NCBI GenBank assembly: GCA_001430745.1
Contig: KQ482066.1
Location: 762,588 to 826,587 of the forward strand
Direction of reading: 5' to 3'
DNA from: Auxenochlorella pyrenoidosa
Taxonomy: Eukaryota; Chlorophyta; Trebouxiophyceae; Chlorellales; Chlorellaceae
Length of the DNA stretch: 64,000 bases
The notes under the pieces are model-generated. The model worked only from the letters and a program-made list of their open reading frames with translations, searched no databases and was not told the DNA's origin. The translations under genes were made by a program, and so were the position numbers. Shown one piece after another: positions 32,325 through 42,519 of the stretch. Numbering within the stretch: position 1 is the stretch's first letter; each line of letters begins with the position of its first letter.

Positions 32325-33752
32325 GGCTCAAAGGGCGTCAGATCTGGCTGCAACCCAGAGAGCTCGGCGCATGCGGTATGGAAGCCGCAAGTCGCGAGTT
32401 GCTGCAGGCCGGGCGGGAGCGGCAGCGGCGGCGGGAGCGCTGCAAGCTGGTGGCGCTGCCGGCCGGTGCGCTTCGCGGCGGTTGCTGAAGGTCTGCCGAT
32501 CCGGAATTCGGGCGGCCCGCCCGCTCTTCGGCCCGCGCAAGTGGACAGGTGGGCGCAGCTGGGGCAGAAGTCGGCAAAATTCACGAAACAAGCAGGGGAT
32601 ATGTCGCAAAATGAACTTGCAGCGCAACAGGAAGCAGGTCGTCAACCAATAGGCGAGGAGTTGTGTCGCCGCTGGAGGTGCTGCCGGCGGCAGCAGCGCT
32701 GACATGATGCCCTAGCCCGGCATACTGGTGCAGTCAATGACTTTGCATAGACTCGCACTTCTTTTGCAAATGTCCAATACTTGTGATGAACTCCTCGGTA
32801 TAATCTTCCTTTCGGTGTCATCCTGCACGCAAGCGATACGGCAAAGAACAGGCGCAGGTGCATGCACGTGGCTGCAGGCCATCGGGCGTGCGCTGCACGG
32901 GCAGACATGATAGCGGACTGAGACTCAGAAAAGTCTGTGTGCCTGTCCAGTGATACTGCTGCTGTTTGTGCTGAGCTGCCTCTGCTGTGGGGTGCGTGTC
33001 ACGCACTGCTGTGAAGGTCAACGAGTGGGATTGTCTCGCAAGTAGACTCAAGAGAGAGCAGGAACACGCAGAGTCAAACACGACAGAAGAAGTAAGGCAA
33101 AAGCCTGCCAAAGGTTGACATGCTGCCCGCTGTGGCGGCAGCTGCCAAATGAAGAGACAGAGTCAAATGGGCATTCAGTGACGGCTTTCGAGTGGAGTGC
33201 CCGCGCCCCGCCGATCCGCCAGCTGCCAGGATAGAGCCGTGTGCTGGTCGTCCCCCTTTGCGGCGGCTGTTGAGCAGAGTGCATGCCCCCAGCCGCCGCG
33301 CCTGGCTGCCTAGCTATCGGGCAGGCTGCCGGTGCGGCCTTTTCAGCCATGTCAGAGGCCGCCCCCCAACCTGACAAGAGAAGACGAAGGGGAGGGGACA
33401 CCACGTAGGCTTAGTCCTGCAAGGAGGGTGGGCGGGGGGGAAGCCTGACTGGCGCCTCGGAATGCGCTGAGGCAAGCTGCTGCCTGCGTCAACCGCAACT
33501 GGAGAGCTGGAGGGCTGGATCGCAGAAGACACCAGCCCTCCGCTCAGCATGCAGTACCGCCTGCCGCCCTCGGCAGGCGTACTGGCAGCAACTGCCCAAA
33601 TGTATCTTGGGCGCACAGCCAGAGGCCTGCCTCAGCACAAGCTTGGCTTCCACCTCATGTGCAATCGGTGTAAGCACGCTTACTAGAGCCATGACATCAG
33701 CCAAAGCAGTCCTTTGTGTGTTGTTACGGCTTTGCAACTGCTGCAGCAGGCC
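32325..33752. other. Intergenic region upstream of MscL
   Basis: 1.4 kb between the MscL start and the next minus-strand coding stretch. Open frames exist here but none shows splice-compatible, protein-like continuation. No gene assigned. Confidence 0.4.
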
Positions 33753-34300
33753 CTAAGCGCGAGCGCTAGCGAGTAGGGACCAGAATTTTCCCGGCTGGGT
33801 GCTGCTTGTCCTGCTTGCTCTCTGCAATTGGAACATGCTAGGAAAGGCAGGCCCGTCGATGCTGCCTAGCTGAAATGGGCTTTTCGGGTGGGCGGGAAAC
33901 TTGCGGCGGCGGTTGTTGCCGCTTTGTTGCTTGCCCTCCTTAATTTTGCCGGGCTTGTCCTTGCCCGGCTTGGTCTCGCCCTGCTGCGCTTGCCGAGCCG
34001 GCAGAGCAGCAGCAGACTGCTGCAGCCGCTGCGGCGGAGGCGGCCCCATCGGGCTCAGCCGGCGCAGCAGGCCACCCAGCAGACGCGGCAAGCCGCTTGC
34101 TGGCGGCGGCTGCTGCTCTGCAGGCTCAGCCGCCGTTGCACCGGTCGTGCCAGCCTGCTGCACTGTCTCTAGCTCCCGCTTCAGCATCTTGGCAACCCGG
34201 CTCTCGATCGGCCAGGTATTGCTATTACGTGGAGCTAGAGGCTCTCGTAATACTACCTGCGCTGAACGAGAGCCGCATCGCCGAGCACCTGAAGCAGGAG
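33753..34300 (-). CDS. C-terminal exon of an unknown protein (fragment)
   Basis: An open minus-strand stretch of about 180 codons ending at 33753. It begins near the inverted repeat with WPIESRVAKMLKRELETVQQAG, then a Pro/Gln-rich segment, a strongly basic Lys/Gly run (KPGKDKPGKIKEGK ... NNRRRKFP) and a Ser-rich end. Its upstream exons are unclear because the DNA at 34150-34600 is inverted-repeated. Possibly a real gene truncated by the rearrangement. Confidence 0.3.
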
Positions 34301-34325
34301 CTGTAGGGAGTGCAGCAGTCTGGCA
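34150..34325. repeat. Imperfect inverted repeat, inner pair
   Basis: Two arms of about 80 nt (roughly 34150-34237 and 34245-34325) are near reverse complements, with a very short spacer. The left arm encodes IESRVAKMLKREL on the minus strand. The right arm encodes NESRIAEHLKQEL followed by a stop on the plus strand, so both arms keep the same protein sense. Confidence 0.7.
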
Positions 34326-34404
34326 CAACCTGCGCAGCAGAACAGGTATTCATGGCAGTGTTGAGGGCAGCGCCCTCCCAGCCCGCCAGCGTTCCCGTCG
34401 CGAT

Positions 34405-34590
34405 GTCAGGCTTGGATCCCAGAATGTAGCCCAGAAGCGAAACGCCCAGGTCGGGGTTCTTGGCGATGAGCGCCTGGATGCCGAGGGTGATCACGATGGC
34501 GGCGTCATTAGGCGCTCATCACCAAGCACCCCGACCTGGGCGTTTCGCTTCTGGGCTACATTCTGGGATCCAAGCCTGACAGCGCGACAT
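34405..34590. repeat. Imperfect inverted repeat, second pair
   Basis: Arms at about 34408-34480 and 34512-34585 are near-perfect reverse complements around a 30-nt spacer. The left arm encodes PDLGVSLLGYILGSKPD on the minus strand and the right arm encodes the same peptide on the plus strand. Confidence 0.75.
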
Positions 34591-34908
34591 GGAGGGGGCC
34601 AATCAAGGTGTAGATCAAGCCACGCCCTTTGCGAACTTCTGCTCCCATGCAGGCACTGCGGGAAGAGGCGGTCCAAATGCAGTTGGTCCTGTATGTGCAT
34701 CGGAGTTTGGTCTTGATGGCTGGGAGAGGAGGAGTCAGGCGGCTGGTCGAGCTGGAAGCTCAGTATGAGGTGGAAGGCTCAGAACGCAGGCATGGCTCTA
34801 GCGAGTTCCACCCCTGCCAACTGCTGCCAGCTGCAGGAGGCGCACCTGCCGCGTACAAGCAGCCTCAGGCTGCGGCCCCCTCCTCACCTCCGTGATCTGC
34901 TTCCTCTT

Positions 34909-36460
34909 CTACTCAACGGGCCCAGACTGCTTGATCTTTGCCTGCTAGGGAAGCATAGGGCGGGGGCAGCAGCGGCAGCGGCGCATCAGCACATGCATGA
35001 GGGGACAGCACATGCCTGGGAGGTAGATGAGAGGTGAAGAGGCGACGCACACTCAAAGGCAGCAGACCCTACAATCAAGCATCTCTGGTAGCGTGCGCTC
35101 TCCGACCGACTGACCTGCGTCAGCTCCTTGACCATGGTGTGCATCTCAACGATGAGGTCGTACGCCCTGGGGCCTTCAGGCGGCTCCTGCAAAGATGGCC
35201 AGGGGCAGCAGGGGCGCAGCGACGGCAAGCATGTGAGGGCTGGTTGTGTGGCGTAGAACCGGCATGTGCACAATCTGCTCAAACCATTGGAATCGGTCGA
35301 CATGCTGCCTTTGCAGCCGTAATTAGGGCATGCCAGCAGCACGCCAATCGACAGGCAGCAGCATGAAGTCAAACAGCCTTGGTGGCACGCATCGAGCAGC
35401 CGCTGAGTGGCGGTGCCATGGCGCTACAAGCTGCGCTGGCAGGTGTGGCGTGGGCATGGGGCAGACCTCGCCGGGCCTTGGCACGCCCATACCTTTGCAA
35501 TTGAATACAAAATATTTGAAACAATAAGTTCCAACATCCAGTGAGCCAACCAGTCCATGGCTCTCCCCCTCACCTTTGACTGCTCTGCCCACTGCTCCAC
35601 CAGCTCCCTGAACTGCAGAGGAGGGTGAAGAATGTTTGTTCTTGCTGGTTGATTACGCAGGCTGCCAGATGGCAGGACAGTCCGTGGGGAGCATGTGCCT
35701 CGCAGCAGAAGTTGCTACCTTTGCTGCCTCCACGTGACATTCCTCGATTGTTGCATGCCAGCCCGTCTGTGTGCAAAGCTCTCCCCACCTCCGCCATGAG
35801 GGCATTCAGCTCCTCTGGGGATGCGCAGCTCTTGAGGCGCCCCTGGATGTTGTCCACCGCCTTGCTGATCTTCTCATACGTCCAGCGCTCCTTCGAAGGA
35901 GAATTCTCGGCCTTGACCTTCTGCGGGGCAGCAGGAACGGCAGGGCGCCATGGCAGCAGGCAGGTTGCCAACCTCAGTGATACCAGCTGTGCGCTCATCC
36001 TGCAGTGCAGCTGACAGGCCATGCTTCAAGTGCACGCTGGGACCAGCTGCGTGCTGCAGCAGCGCTGGCCAGGCATGCCTGTGGGCGTCCTGTGTGCTGC
36101 TGGAAGGGCACAGGGCACCTTCAGGAACAAGTTGTCTCCACAGTGGCAAGTCTGTATGCCCCAGGGCTGGCACATGCATGTTGCAGTAGCAGCCTTCATT
36201 CCGGCAGAATCGCCAAAGCAGGCTGGCGCTGGTTAGGGACGTTACTGTTTCACTGAAAGCTGATCAACGGTTGGCATTTCGATAGCCATGCTGAAAGCCA
36301 GGATTTGCCTCACCTTCTCCTTCTCCGAGTTGACCCGGCGAGCGATGGGACGGATGCGGCCGTTGCCGCGCTCGGGGCGGGACTCCATGCGGGGCCGCGC
36401 GGCCACTTGCCGCATGCCAGTTGCGGCAAGCATGGAGCCCAAACTGGTCATGGAATGCAT
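34909..36460 (-). CDS. Unknown small, charged, probably organelle-targeted protein
   Basis: Five exons, every one a whole number of codons (all introns phase 0): 36314-36460, 35789-35920, 35574-35612, 35115-35186 and 34909-34941; 140 aa in total. The N-terminus (MHSMTSLGSMLAATGMRQVAARPRMESRPERG) is basic and Ser/Ala/Met-rich, consistent with a plastid or mitochondrial presequence. The mature part is helical and charged (ERWTYEKISKAVDNIQGRLK, PEELNALMAEFRELVEQW, AYDLIVEMHTMVKELTQ). No domain recognised. It is head to head with the two-TM-repeat gene at 37030, and its 5' region lies inside the segmental duplication. Confidence 0.55.
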
Positions 36461-38175
36461 ACTGCGGCTCTTTGAGCCCAGCCTTGTGCTTACACCTGCG
36501 ATGGGAGGGGCCGGGGGCTCGGCAGTAGTGGGAGTCGGCCGGGCGCTGGCGGTGCCATCCCAGCGGCATTGGCGGCAGGGCGCTGAGCGCGCTCGCACGG
36601 TGCTAGCAAGCTGATGGCAGCGGGGCTGTGTCTCCCAGGCAAGCGTTCAGGGCATTCTGCCGACCAGGCTCTCCCAAGCAGCGCTGGCAACGCTCGTGAC
36701 CTTCCTAGCACCTGTGGGTCCGCCAGCGGGTGTAAGCACGCCGGATTGCCTGTGGCAGTGTGCCTGAGCAGCACAGAGGGCCAGAGAGGCCTCGAAGCGC
36801 AGCTTTCGGGGTTCTGCTGACGGCCCGCCACGTGGAGTCGAACCAGGCAGGCTCCCGGGGCTTTCACCGCATCTGCTCTCTCGCCTGGTACATAAAGGCC
36901 AGCCTGCAGCCCCCCAGGACCTGCGCACACAGGCACTCGCAAACCTGCCCGCGGGCTCGCTTCGGAAGCCAACGTCGGGTGCCCAGCGCAGGGCGCAGTC
37001 TGCACTACCGCACCCTGGGAGCACCCGCCATGCAAGCGAGCGCGCTCAAGGCTGGCTCCCCGGTAGCGATGGCGGCGGCGCCAAGCTGGCGGCACTTTGC
37101 AGGTGGGCGTGTGTGCAGCTGCACTGGTGCACATCCATTCATGACTTCATGCTTGGCAGTCCAATCGTTTTGTGTACTTTTGCATCCCCAGCTCTCAGCA
37201 CGCCGCCATCAGTGCCGGCAGCTATGCCATCCGGCAACCTGCCCGCCAGCCGCTGCACCCAGGGGCACTGTCTTGTCGCGCTCTCACCCCACACCTGCCC
37301 AGCTGGCTTTGCCTGTACAGTGATGCCCAGCCGGCCGCTGGGAGGCCGCTGGCAGCGCGGCTCCATGCTGACCGTGGCTGCGACCGAGCCGAAGCAGGAC
37401 CGCGAGCGCGTGCGACCGGCCGATGACCAAGCGCCGCGCACGGTGCAGCGCGCTGCCGAGTCAGGCAAGCTGCCAGTCAAGCAAAGAGAGGTTCTGTTTG
37501 CGGTCATCTACGCACCCTTCAGCATTTTCTTTCTCTGGAATGGTGAGTTCTTGACGGGCCTGCTTCTTGCGTGCGTAGTGTGCGCTCTCGTCTATATCGC
37601 ATTGGACAGTTCTGCCGTGGCAGGCAAGCTGCCAATCAAGCTCAAAGAGGTGCTGTTTGCGGTCTTCTACGCAGCCTTCAGCATTTTCCTCCTCTGGAAT
37701 GGTGAGATCTTGACGGGCCTGCTCCTTGCGTGCGTAGTGTGCGCTCTCGTCTGGACAACTACTGATGCACTCAAAATCCCCCCTCTTGTCGCCTTGCAAA
37801 TTGCTGCCCAGCATCAAACCAGCCCCCTCCTATCGCCCATTGCTCGCTCCCTGGTTGGCCGAGTGCCAGACCTGCCCGTACCCCTCTGCTGGCTGCATGC
37901 TGCCAACTGCCTCCTTGCAAGCAGATTGGCTGCTTTCACTTTGCACCGTGCCTTGAAACCTCCCAGGCCCCCAACTTTTCAGGGCAGCAGCCATGCCACC
38001 GGTTGCTGCCCTTGCTGCCTCTGTGTACATCACTCTTCTCTAGTGCCTCCCTTGGAAAGCTGCTTCGCGTTGGTATGCTGCGTTTTGCTTGGTGCCAAGT
38101 TAGCAAGAACGCTAAATTTAAAGGTGGCACGCGGTGCATACTCAATCGTTGGTGGATAGCAGGAAGAGAGCAGCG
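36395..38175. repeat. Segmental duplication, copy 1
   Basis: About 1.8 kb similar in the same orientation to 40255-41957. It covers the 5' end of a minus-strand gene, the intergenic promoter and the whole plus-strand two-TM-repeat gene. The copies end at a common stretch (…TCGTTGGTGGATAGC…) at about 38150 and 41935. Confidence 0.8.
37030..38159 (+). CDS. Two-transmembrane-repeat protein, copy A (stop-loss variant)
   Basis: Exons 37030-37102 and 37192-38159 give about 346 aa. After a basic N-terminal region resembling a transit peptide come two tandem repeats of about 53 residues. The first is GKLPVKQREVLFAVIYA..FSIFFLWNGEFLTGLLLACVVCALV and the second GKLPIKLKEVLFAVFYA..FSIFLLWNGEILTGLLLACVVCALV, each with two hydrophobic helices joined by a WNGE turn. 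Where copy B stops, copy A lacks two bases, so the TGA is out of frame. The frame then continues about 130 codons through what is 3' UTR in copy B. That extension is Cys/Leu-rich and unlike normal coding sequence. Family unknown to me. Confidence 0.55.
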
Positions 38176-38196
38176 CACAGCGGGGAAGCAAACCAG

Positions 38197-38347
38197 GGGA
38201 ATTGTGTCGAAGGGCCCATCGGGGATGCGCACGCCGATGGCACTCACGCCAGCGCTGAGCTCCAGCGCCAGCGCCGCGTGCTGCAGGCGCCAGCAGCAGA
38301 GTGACGGGGCCGGAGCGCATGCCTTCCAGCAGGCCCTCGGGCGGGTG
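38197..38347 (-). pseudogene. YrdC/Sua5-like fragment, frameshifted
   Basis: Behind a good acceptor, the minus strand reads PPEGLLEGMRSGPVTLLLAP in one frame and ALALELSAGVSAIGVRIPDGPF in the next. Together they resemble the GPVTLVL and GIRIPDHxF motifs of the YrdC/Sua5 threonylcarbamoyl-AMP synthase domain, but they are separated by a one-base shift near 38285. The N-terminal substrate-binding half of the domain is not found upstream. The fragment stops beside the edge of segmental duplication copy 1. Probably a truncated relic, although a sequencing indel cannot be excluded. Confidence 0.45.
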
Positions 38348-38379
38348 CTGCAGGGGGGGGGGGAGCGGGGGGCAGCGGT

Positions 38380-40343
38380 CACCGCGGTGGAGGGTTTGTC
38401 AGCGCCGGGTGACATGCTTGGAACAGCGGGGGCACGGCAGCAAGGGCAACGTCGTGCTGGCTGAGGAACAGGCGGTATGGTGGCAGCACACGTCTTCTAT
38501 GGCAACCGAGACAAGGCACCCAGCGTCGTGTTGCCGTAGCGCCCCACTGCAGTTCAGCCACAGGGATGGGCGGCGAATTGTGTTCGCCCCGCTGCTTGGC
38601 AGCTGAGATGTGTGCCACCGCTGCGCTGCTGTTGGCGCCATGTTGTACATGGCAGCAGGTGTGCACGTTGCCTGCCGCCGCAGCTGCTGCTCCTGCCGCT
38701 GCGTCTGCGCCCTTGCTGCTGCTGCCGAATGCAGCGGAGCCCGCGCCTGCATTTCCGCCGGCTGCCGCCTCCTGCTGTGCCTGTACGCCTGCTTTGCCTG
38801 CTGTGTCTGCTGTGCGGGAGCGCAGGTCAGACATAGTGGGCAGGTGGTGAGAAGGGGACTGCTGGGAGTGAAGGCAGCCTTCGGAGCCGCCCATCTCCTA
38901 CTAGGTAGAGGGAAGGCAGCGGCACCTCGTGCACCACCTCTAGCGCAGAGGGCTCGTACCTGGGATGGCCAGGGCGAAGCGAGGGGAAGAGAGAGCAGGG
39001 CTGGCATATACATGCAGCACTGGGACAGGGAGCCCCCATCTGTGTTGCAAAAAGCGTTGGTAAAGCGCGGGGCTGCAGGTGGACCAGCGCTTGGCACATG
39101 CGCAGCTTCTCAGAGCTTGCTCAGCGCTGTGAGAGAGGCACCACGTAAACGCAAGAAGTAGCCAGCCCTCCTGCCAATCAGCCGCCCTCACCAGACGTGG
39201 TCGAGCAGCGTCTGGTACCCACCAGACGTGGATGAGCAGCCCCTGGTAACCCGTCACGTAGTCTGTGAATGGCGTGCGCAGTTCATCCGCTGACGGCAGG
39301 CTGCAGCAGGGGTTCACGCCGTCACACAACGGTGTGGCTGCAAATGCTGCATTGATGTGCATCAGCCGTTGAGAAGCAGGTGCAGGCTAGAGCGTTGGCA
39401 CACTGCAGTGTGCCTGCAGGGACGTGCAGGCACATATGGGCGGCCTCTGCGTGCTTGCCGCTCCCAAACCTGCACGCAGCCCCCGCTTCCAAGACTTCCA
39501 CCCACCTGAAGGGCATCACCGGGTCCATCCCCACCCACAAAGTGCTATTGCTTGCCTGCACCGGGGCTGCTGTGCTCTGTAGGCGACCCCGGCGGGTGCG
39601 CGTGCTGCACCGCCGAATGCAGCTGCTTGGCTACCTCTCCAAACTCGTCGCCGCTGCCGTTGGCTGCTCTGTCTGCCATTGCCTCCTGCTGCTGCTGTCG
39701 GTGCTGCTGTCGGTGCTGCTGCTGCGCCTGCTGCTGGGCCGCCGCCGCCGGCACCAGCTGCCGCCTCATCCTCACCGCCGCCCTCCTGTCCCTCGGCATC
39801 TACCCCTTTTTCCCACTTGAAGTCTGCTCCGCACCACCAGCCCCAGAAGTCGGTGTGCACGCTGCCCTTGGACAGCAGCTCGACGGCGCCAGGGATGCCG
39901 GCATTCAGGCCTGCAGGGGGGAGGGGGGGAGGGACAGGGGAAACTGGAGGGTCGCCTTTGGGAGAAAGACATCCTCTGCTGCCTGACAAGTGCTGGCCCA
40001 GCCGCAGGTGCAAGCACACTGGCACATGCAAGCAGTGCGAGGGGGAGCAAAGCAAGAATGCACGGCCGGCACCAGGAGAGCAGCGCAGCAGTGCTGCAGG
40101 TTGCAGGCCCGGCGCAACCGAAGACGACAAAGCCAGCTCCGAGCCCAGCCCACCTGAGTTGAGGTTGCGGTAGAAGAGCAGCAAGGGCCGCTGGCCCCCC
40201 AGCTGTGCTGCCATAGCAGGGTCGGCCATCGCCGCCTCGATCCGTTGGTGGGCCAGCGCGGCAACTCGCCAGCTGCCAGGTGCGGCGTAGGCGGAGCCCG
40301 AACCGCTCATGTAATGCGAGCTGCGGATTGCCAAGCGCAGCAT
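38380..40343 (-). CDS. Unresolved multi-exon gene(s), unknown product
   Basis: Clear exon-like pieces on the minus strand are: 40154-40343 (…AMAAQLGGQRPLLLFYRNLNS), about 39560-39910 (LNAGIPGAVELLSKGSVHTDFWGWWCGADFKWEKG, then an Ala/Gly/Arg-rich linker), about 39235-39350 (DELRTPFTDYVTGYQGLLIHV), about 38890-38960 (YEPSALEVVHEVPLPSLYL) and an Ala/Gly-rich stretch 38600-38860 (MSDLRSRTADTAGKAGVQAQ). The first two join in phase and the third joins the fourth, but the middle joins do not close, so the model is incomplete. Its 5' end lies within segmental duplication copy 2, head to head with the copy B gene. Aromatic-rich motifs (HTDFWGWWCGADF) are distinctive. I do not recognise a family. Confidence 0.35.
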
Positions 40344-41957
40344 TGTGCTTACACCTGCAATGGGAGGGGCCGGGGGCTCGGCAGTAGAGGGAGTCGGTCG
40401 GGCGCTGGCGAGCGGTGCCATCCCAGCGGCACTGGCGGCAGGGCGCTGGGCGTGACCTTCTTGGCACACCTGTGGCCGCCAGCGGCTTTCCGCACGGCAG
40501 ATCGCCTTTGGCAGTGTGCCTGAGCAGCACAGAGGGTCAGCGAAGCCTGAAAGCGCAGCCTTTGGGGTTCTGCCGACTGCCCGTCACGTGGAGTTCGAAC
40601 CAGGCAGGCTACCGGGGCTTTCACCGCATTCTGCTCTTTTCACCTGGACATAAAGGCCAGCCTGCAGCCCCCCAGGACCTGCGCACACAGGCACTCGCAA
40701 ACCTGCCCGCGGGCTCGCTTCGGAAGCCAACGTCGGGTGCCCAGCGCAGGGCGCAGTCTGCACTACCGCACCCTGGGAGCACCCGTCATGCAAGCGAACG
40801 CGCTCAAGGCTGGCTCCACGGTAGCGCTGGCGGCGGCGCCAAGCTGGCGGCTCTCCGCAGGTGGGCGTGTGTGCAGCTGCACTGGTGCACATCCATTCAT
40901 GACTTCATGCTTGGCAGTTCCATAGTTGTGTCTACTTTGCATCCCCAGCTCTCGGCAGGCCGCCATCAGTGCCGGCAGGCATGCCATCCGGCAACCTGCC
41001 CGCCAGCCGCTGCACCCAGGGGCACTGTCTTGTCGCGCTCTCACCCCACACCTGGGGCGGGGTGCGGCTTTGCCTGTGCAGTGATGCCCAGCCGGCCGCT
41101 GGGACGCCGCTGCCAGCGCGGCTCCGTGCCGACCGTGGCTGCGACCAAGCCGAAGCAGGACCGCGAGCGCGCGCGACCGGCCGATGACCCCGCGCCGCGT
41201 ACGGTGCAGCGCTCTGCCGAGTCAGTCGAGCCACACATTAAGGACGCACTGGCGCTGCGGGCGGTCTTCTTCACAGGCTTCAGCATTTATTTCCTCTGGA
41301 ATGGTCAGATCGAGATTGGCCTGCTCCTTGCGTTCATTGTGTACGTGTTCGTCCGTTTCGCACTAAGGAGCTCTGCCGAGGCAGTCCAGCCGTACCCCAA
41401 GCACATAGTGGCGCTGTGGGCAGTCTTCTACGCAGCCGTCAGCATTGCCGGCTTCTGGAATGGTCAGATCATTGGTGGCCTGATGCTTGCGTTCCTTGTG
41501 TGCGCGCTCCTCCTTATCGCACTGTTTTGATGCACTCAACAGCCCCCTCTTGCTGGCTTGCAAGCCGCTGCCCAGCCCGTAGCACCAACCCCGCCCCCTC
41601 CTGTCGCCCACTGCTCACTCCCTGGTTGGCTGAGTGCCAGGCCTGCGCCAGACAACGGCTGAAGTACATCCCTGCTGGTTGCATGCTGCCAACTGCCTCA
41701 TTGCAAGCAGGTTGGCTGCTTTCACTTTGCACCCTGCCTTGAAACCTCCCCAGCCCCCCAACGTTTCAGGGCAGCAGCCATCCCACCAGTTGTTGCCCTC
41801 GCTGCCTCTGTGTTAATCACTCTTCTCCAGTGCCTCCCTAAGAAAAGCTGCTTCGCGTTGGTGTGCTGTGTCTTACTTGGCGCCAAGTTAGCAAGAACGC
41901 GGGAGGTGGCACGCGGTGCATACTCAATCGTTGGTGGATAGCAGGAAGAGAGCAGCA
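40255..41957. repeat. Segmental duplication, copy 2
   Basis: Direct-orientation partner of 36395-38175. It contains the intact two-TM-repeat gene copy B and the 5' end of the unresolved minus-strand gene. Confidence 0.8.
40788..41530 (+). CDS. Two-transmembrane-repeat protein, copy B
   Basis: Exons 40788-40860 and 40959-41530 close in phase to 214 aa. The N-terminus (MQANALKAGSTVALAAAPSWR ... MPSRPLGRRCQRGSVP) is basic and Ala/Ser-rich, plausibly plastid-targeting. It is followed by two diverged repeats: VEPHIKDALALRAVFFTGFSIYFLWNGQIEIGLLLAFIVYVFV and VQPYPKHIVALWAVFYAAVSIAGFWNGQIIGGLMLAFLVCALL, ending IALF-stop. Each repeat holds two membrane helices with a central WNGQ turn, so four helices in all. 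No family recognised. The copies differ in the acceptor they need for exon 2 and in reading frame over the first part of that exon. Confidence 0.65.
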
Positions 41958-42519
41958 CAATTGCACCCTAGCCCTAGTTTAGTGGCTTGTAAACTTGGCA
42001 AGTGATCATATCTTCTCGTTGTGTGGAGTGCATTTGTATGGCAAGGAACGGGGTTGAAGGGCTAATTGTGAGCGCCGAGCTTGACAACATCAGCACATGC
42101 TGCATTTGCATCGCTGCTGGCAGAACAGCAACAGGTGTGCAGGACAGGGCGGCGGTGCTCGGTGAGGGAGGTTTGGCAGCTCCGAGGGGGCTTCTCTTAG
42201 AGAGAACAAGTTGAATGTGATGGATGACAGGAGAAAGCTGAGGGATGGTAAGATGAGGATTCAACTCGGTCGGGCTGGAACAGGGCTGGCCTTGGTCCAG
42301 GTTGGAACGAGATATGGAAGATGCCGCTGGCAGCTGGTACGGGCGCTCGGCTTGTCGGCTGAGCAGAAACCCCACAGGCGCACATCGCTCGCGCACTCTG
42401 CTGTGCAAGCAGCATCCATGCACGCTGCCACCGCCCAGCCTTACGCTTGCGTGCAAGGGCAGTGCCAGGCTTAAGACTGGCACCGGGCAGCCAACTTCGG
42501 GCTGAGCGTCGGAAACCAC
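41531..42519. other. Intergenic region between copy B gene and PAO-like gene
   Basis: Convergent 3' ends. The first 430 bp are the duplicated 3' flank of the two-TM-repeat gene. The rest has no supported gene; a long minus-strand open frame here has unremarkable composition and is probably 3' UTR. Confidence 0.45.

Noticed and set aside
36825..36860. tRNA-like T-arm (GGTTCGACTCC on the minus strand), also near 40590
   Set aside because: Flanking bases do not form a five-pair T stem, and no acceptor, D or anticodon stems fit. It is part of the duplicated promoter region.
41974..42519. A 181-codon minus-strand open frame downstream of the PAO-like gene
   Set aside because: It follows the stop of the PAO-like gene, has no splice-compatible link, and its composition is not protein-like; probably 3' UTR.
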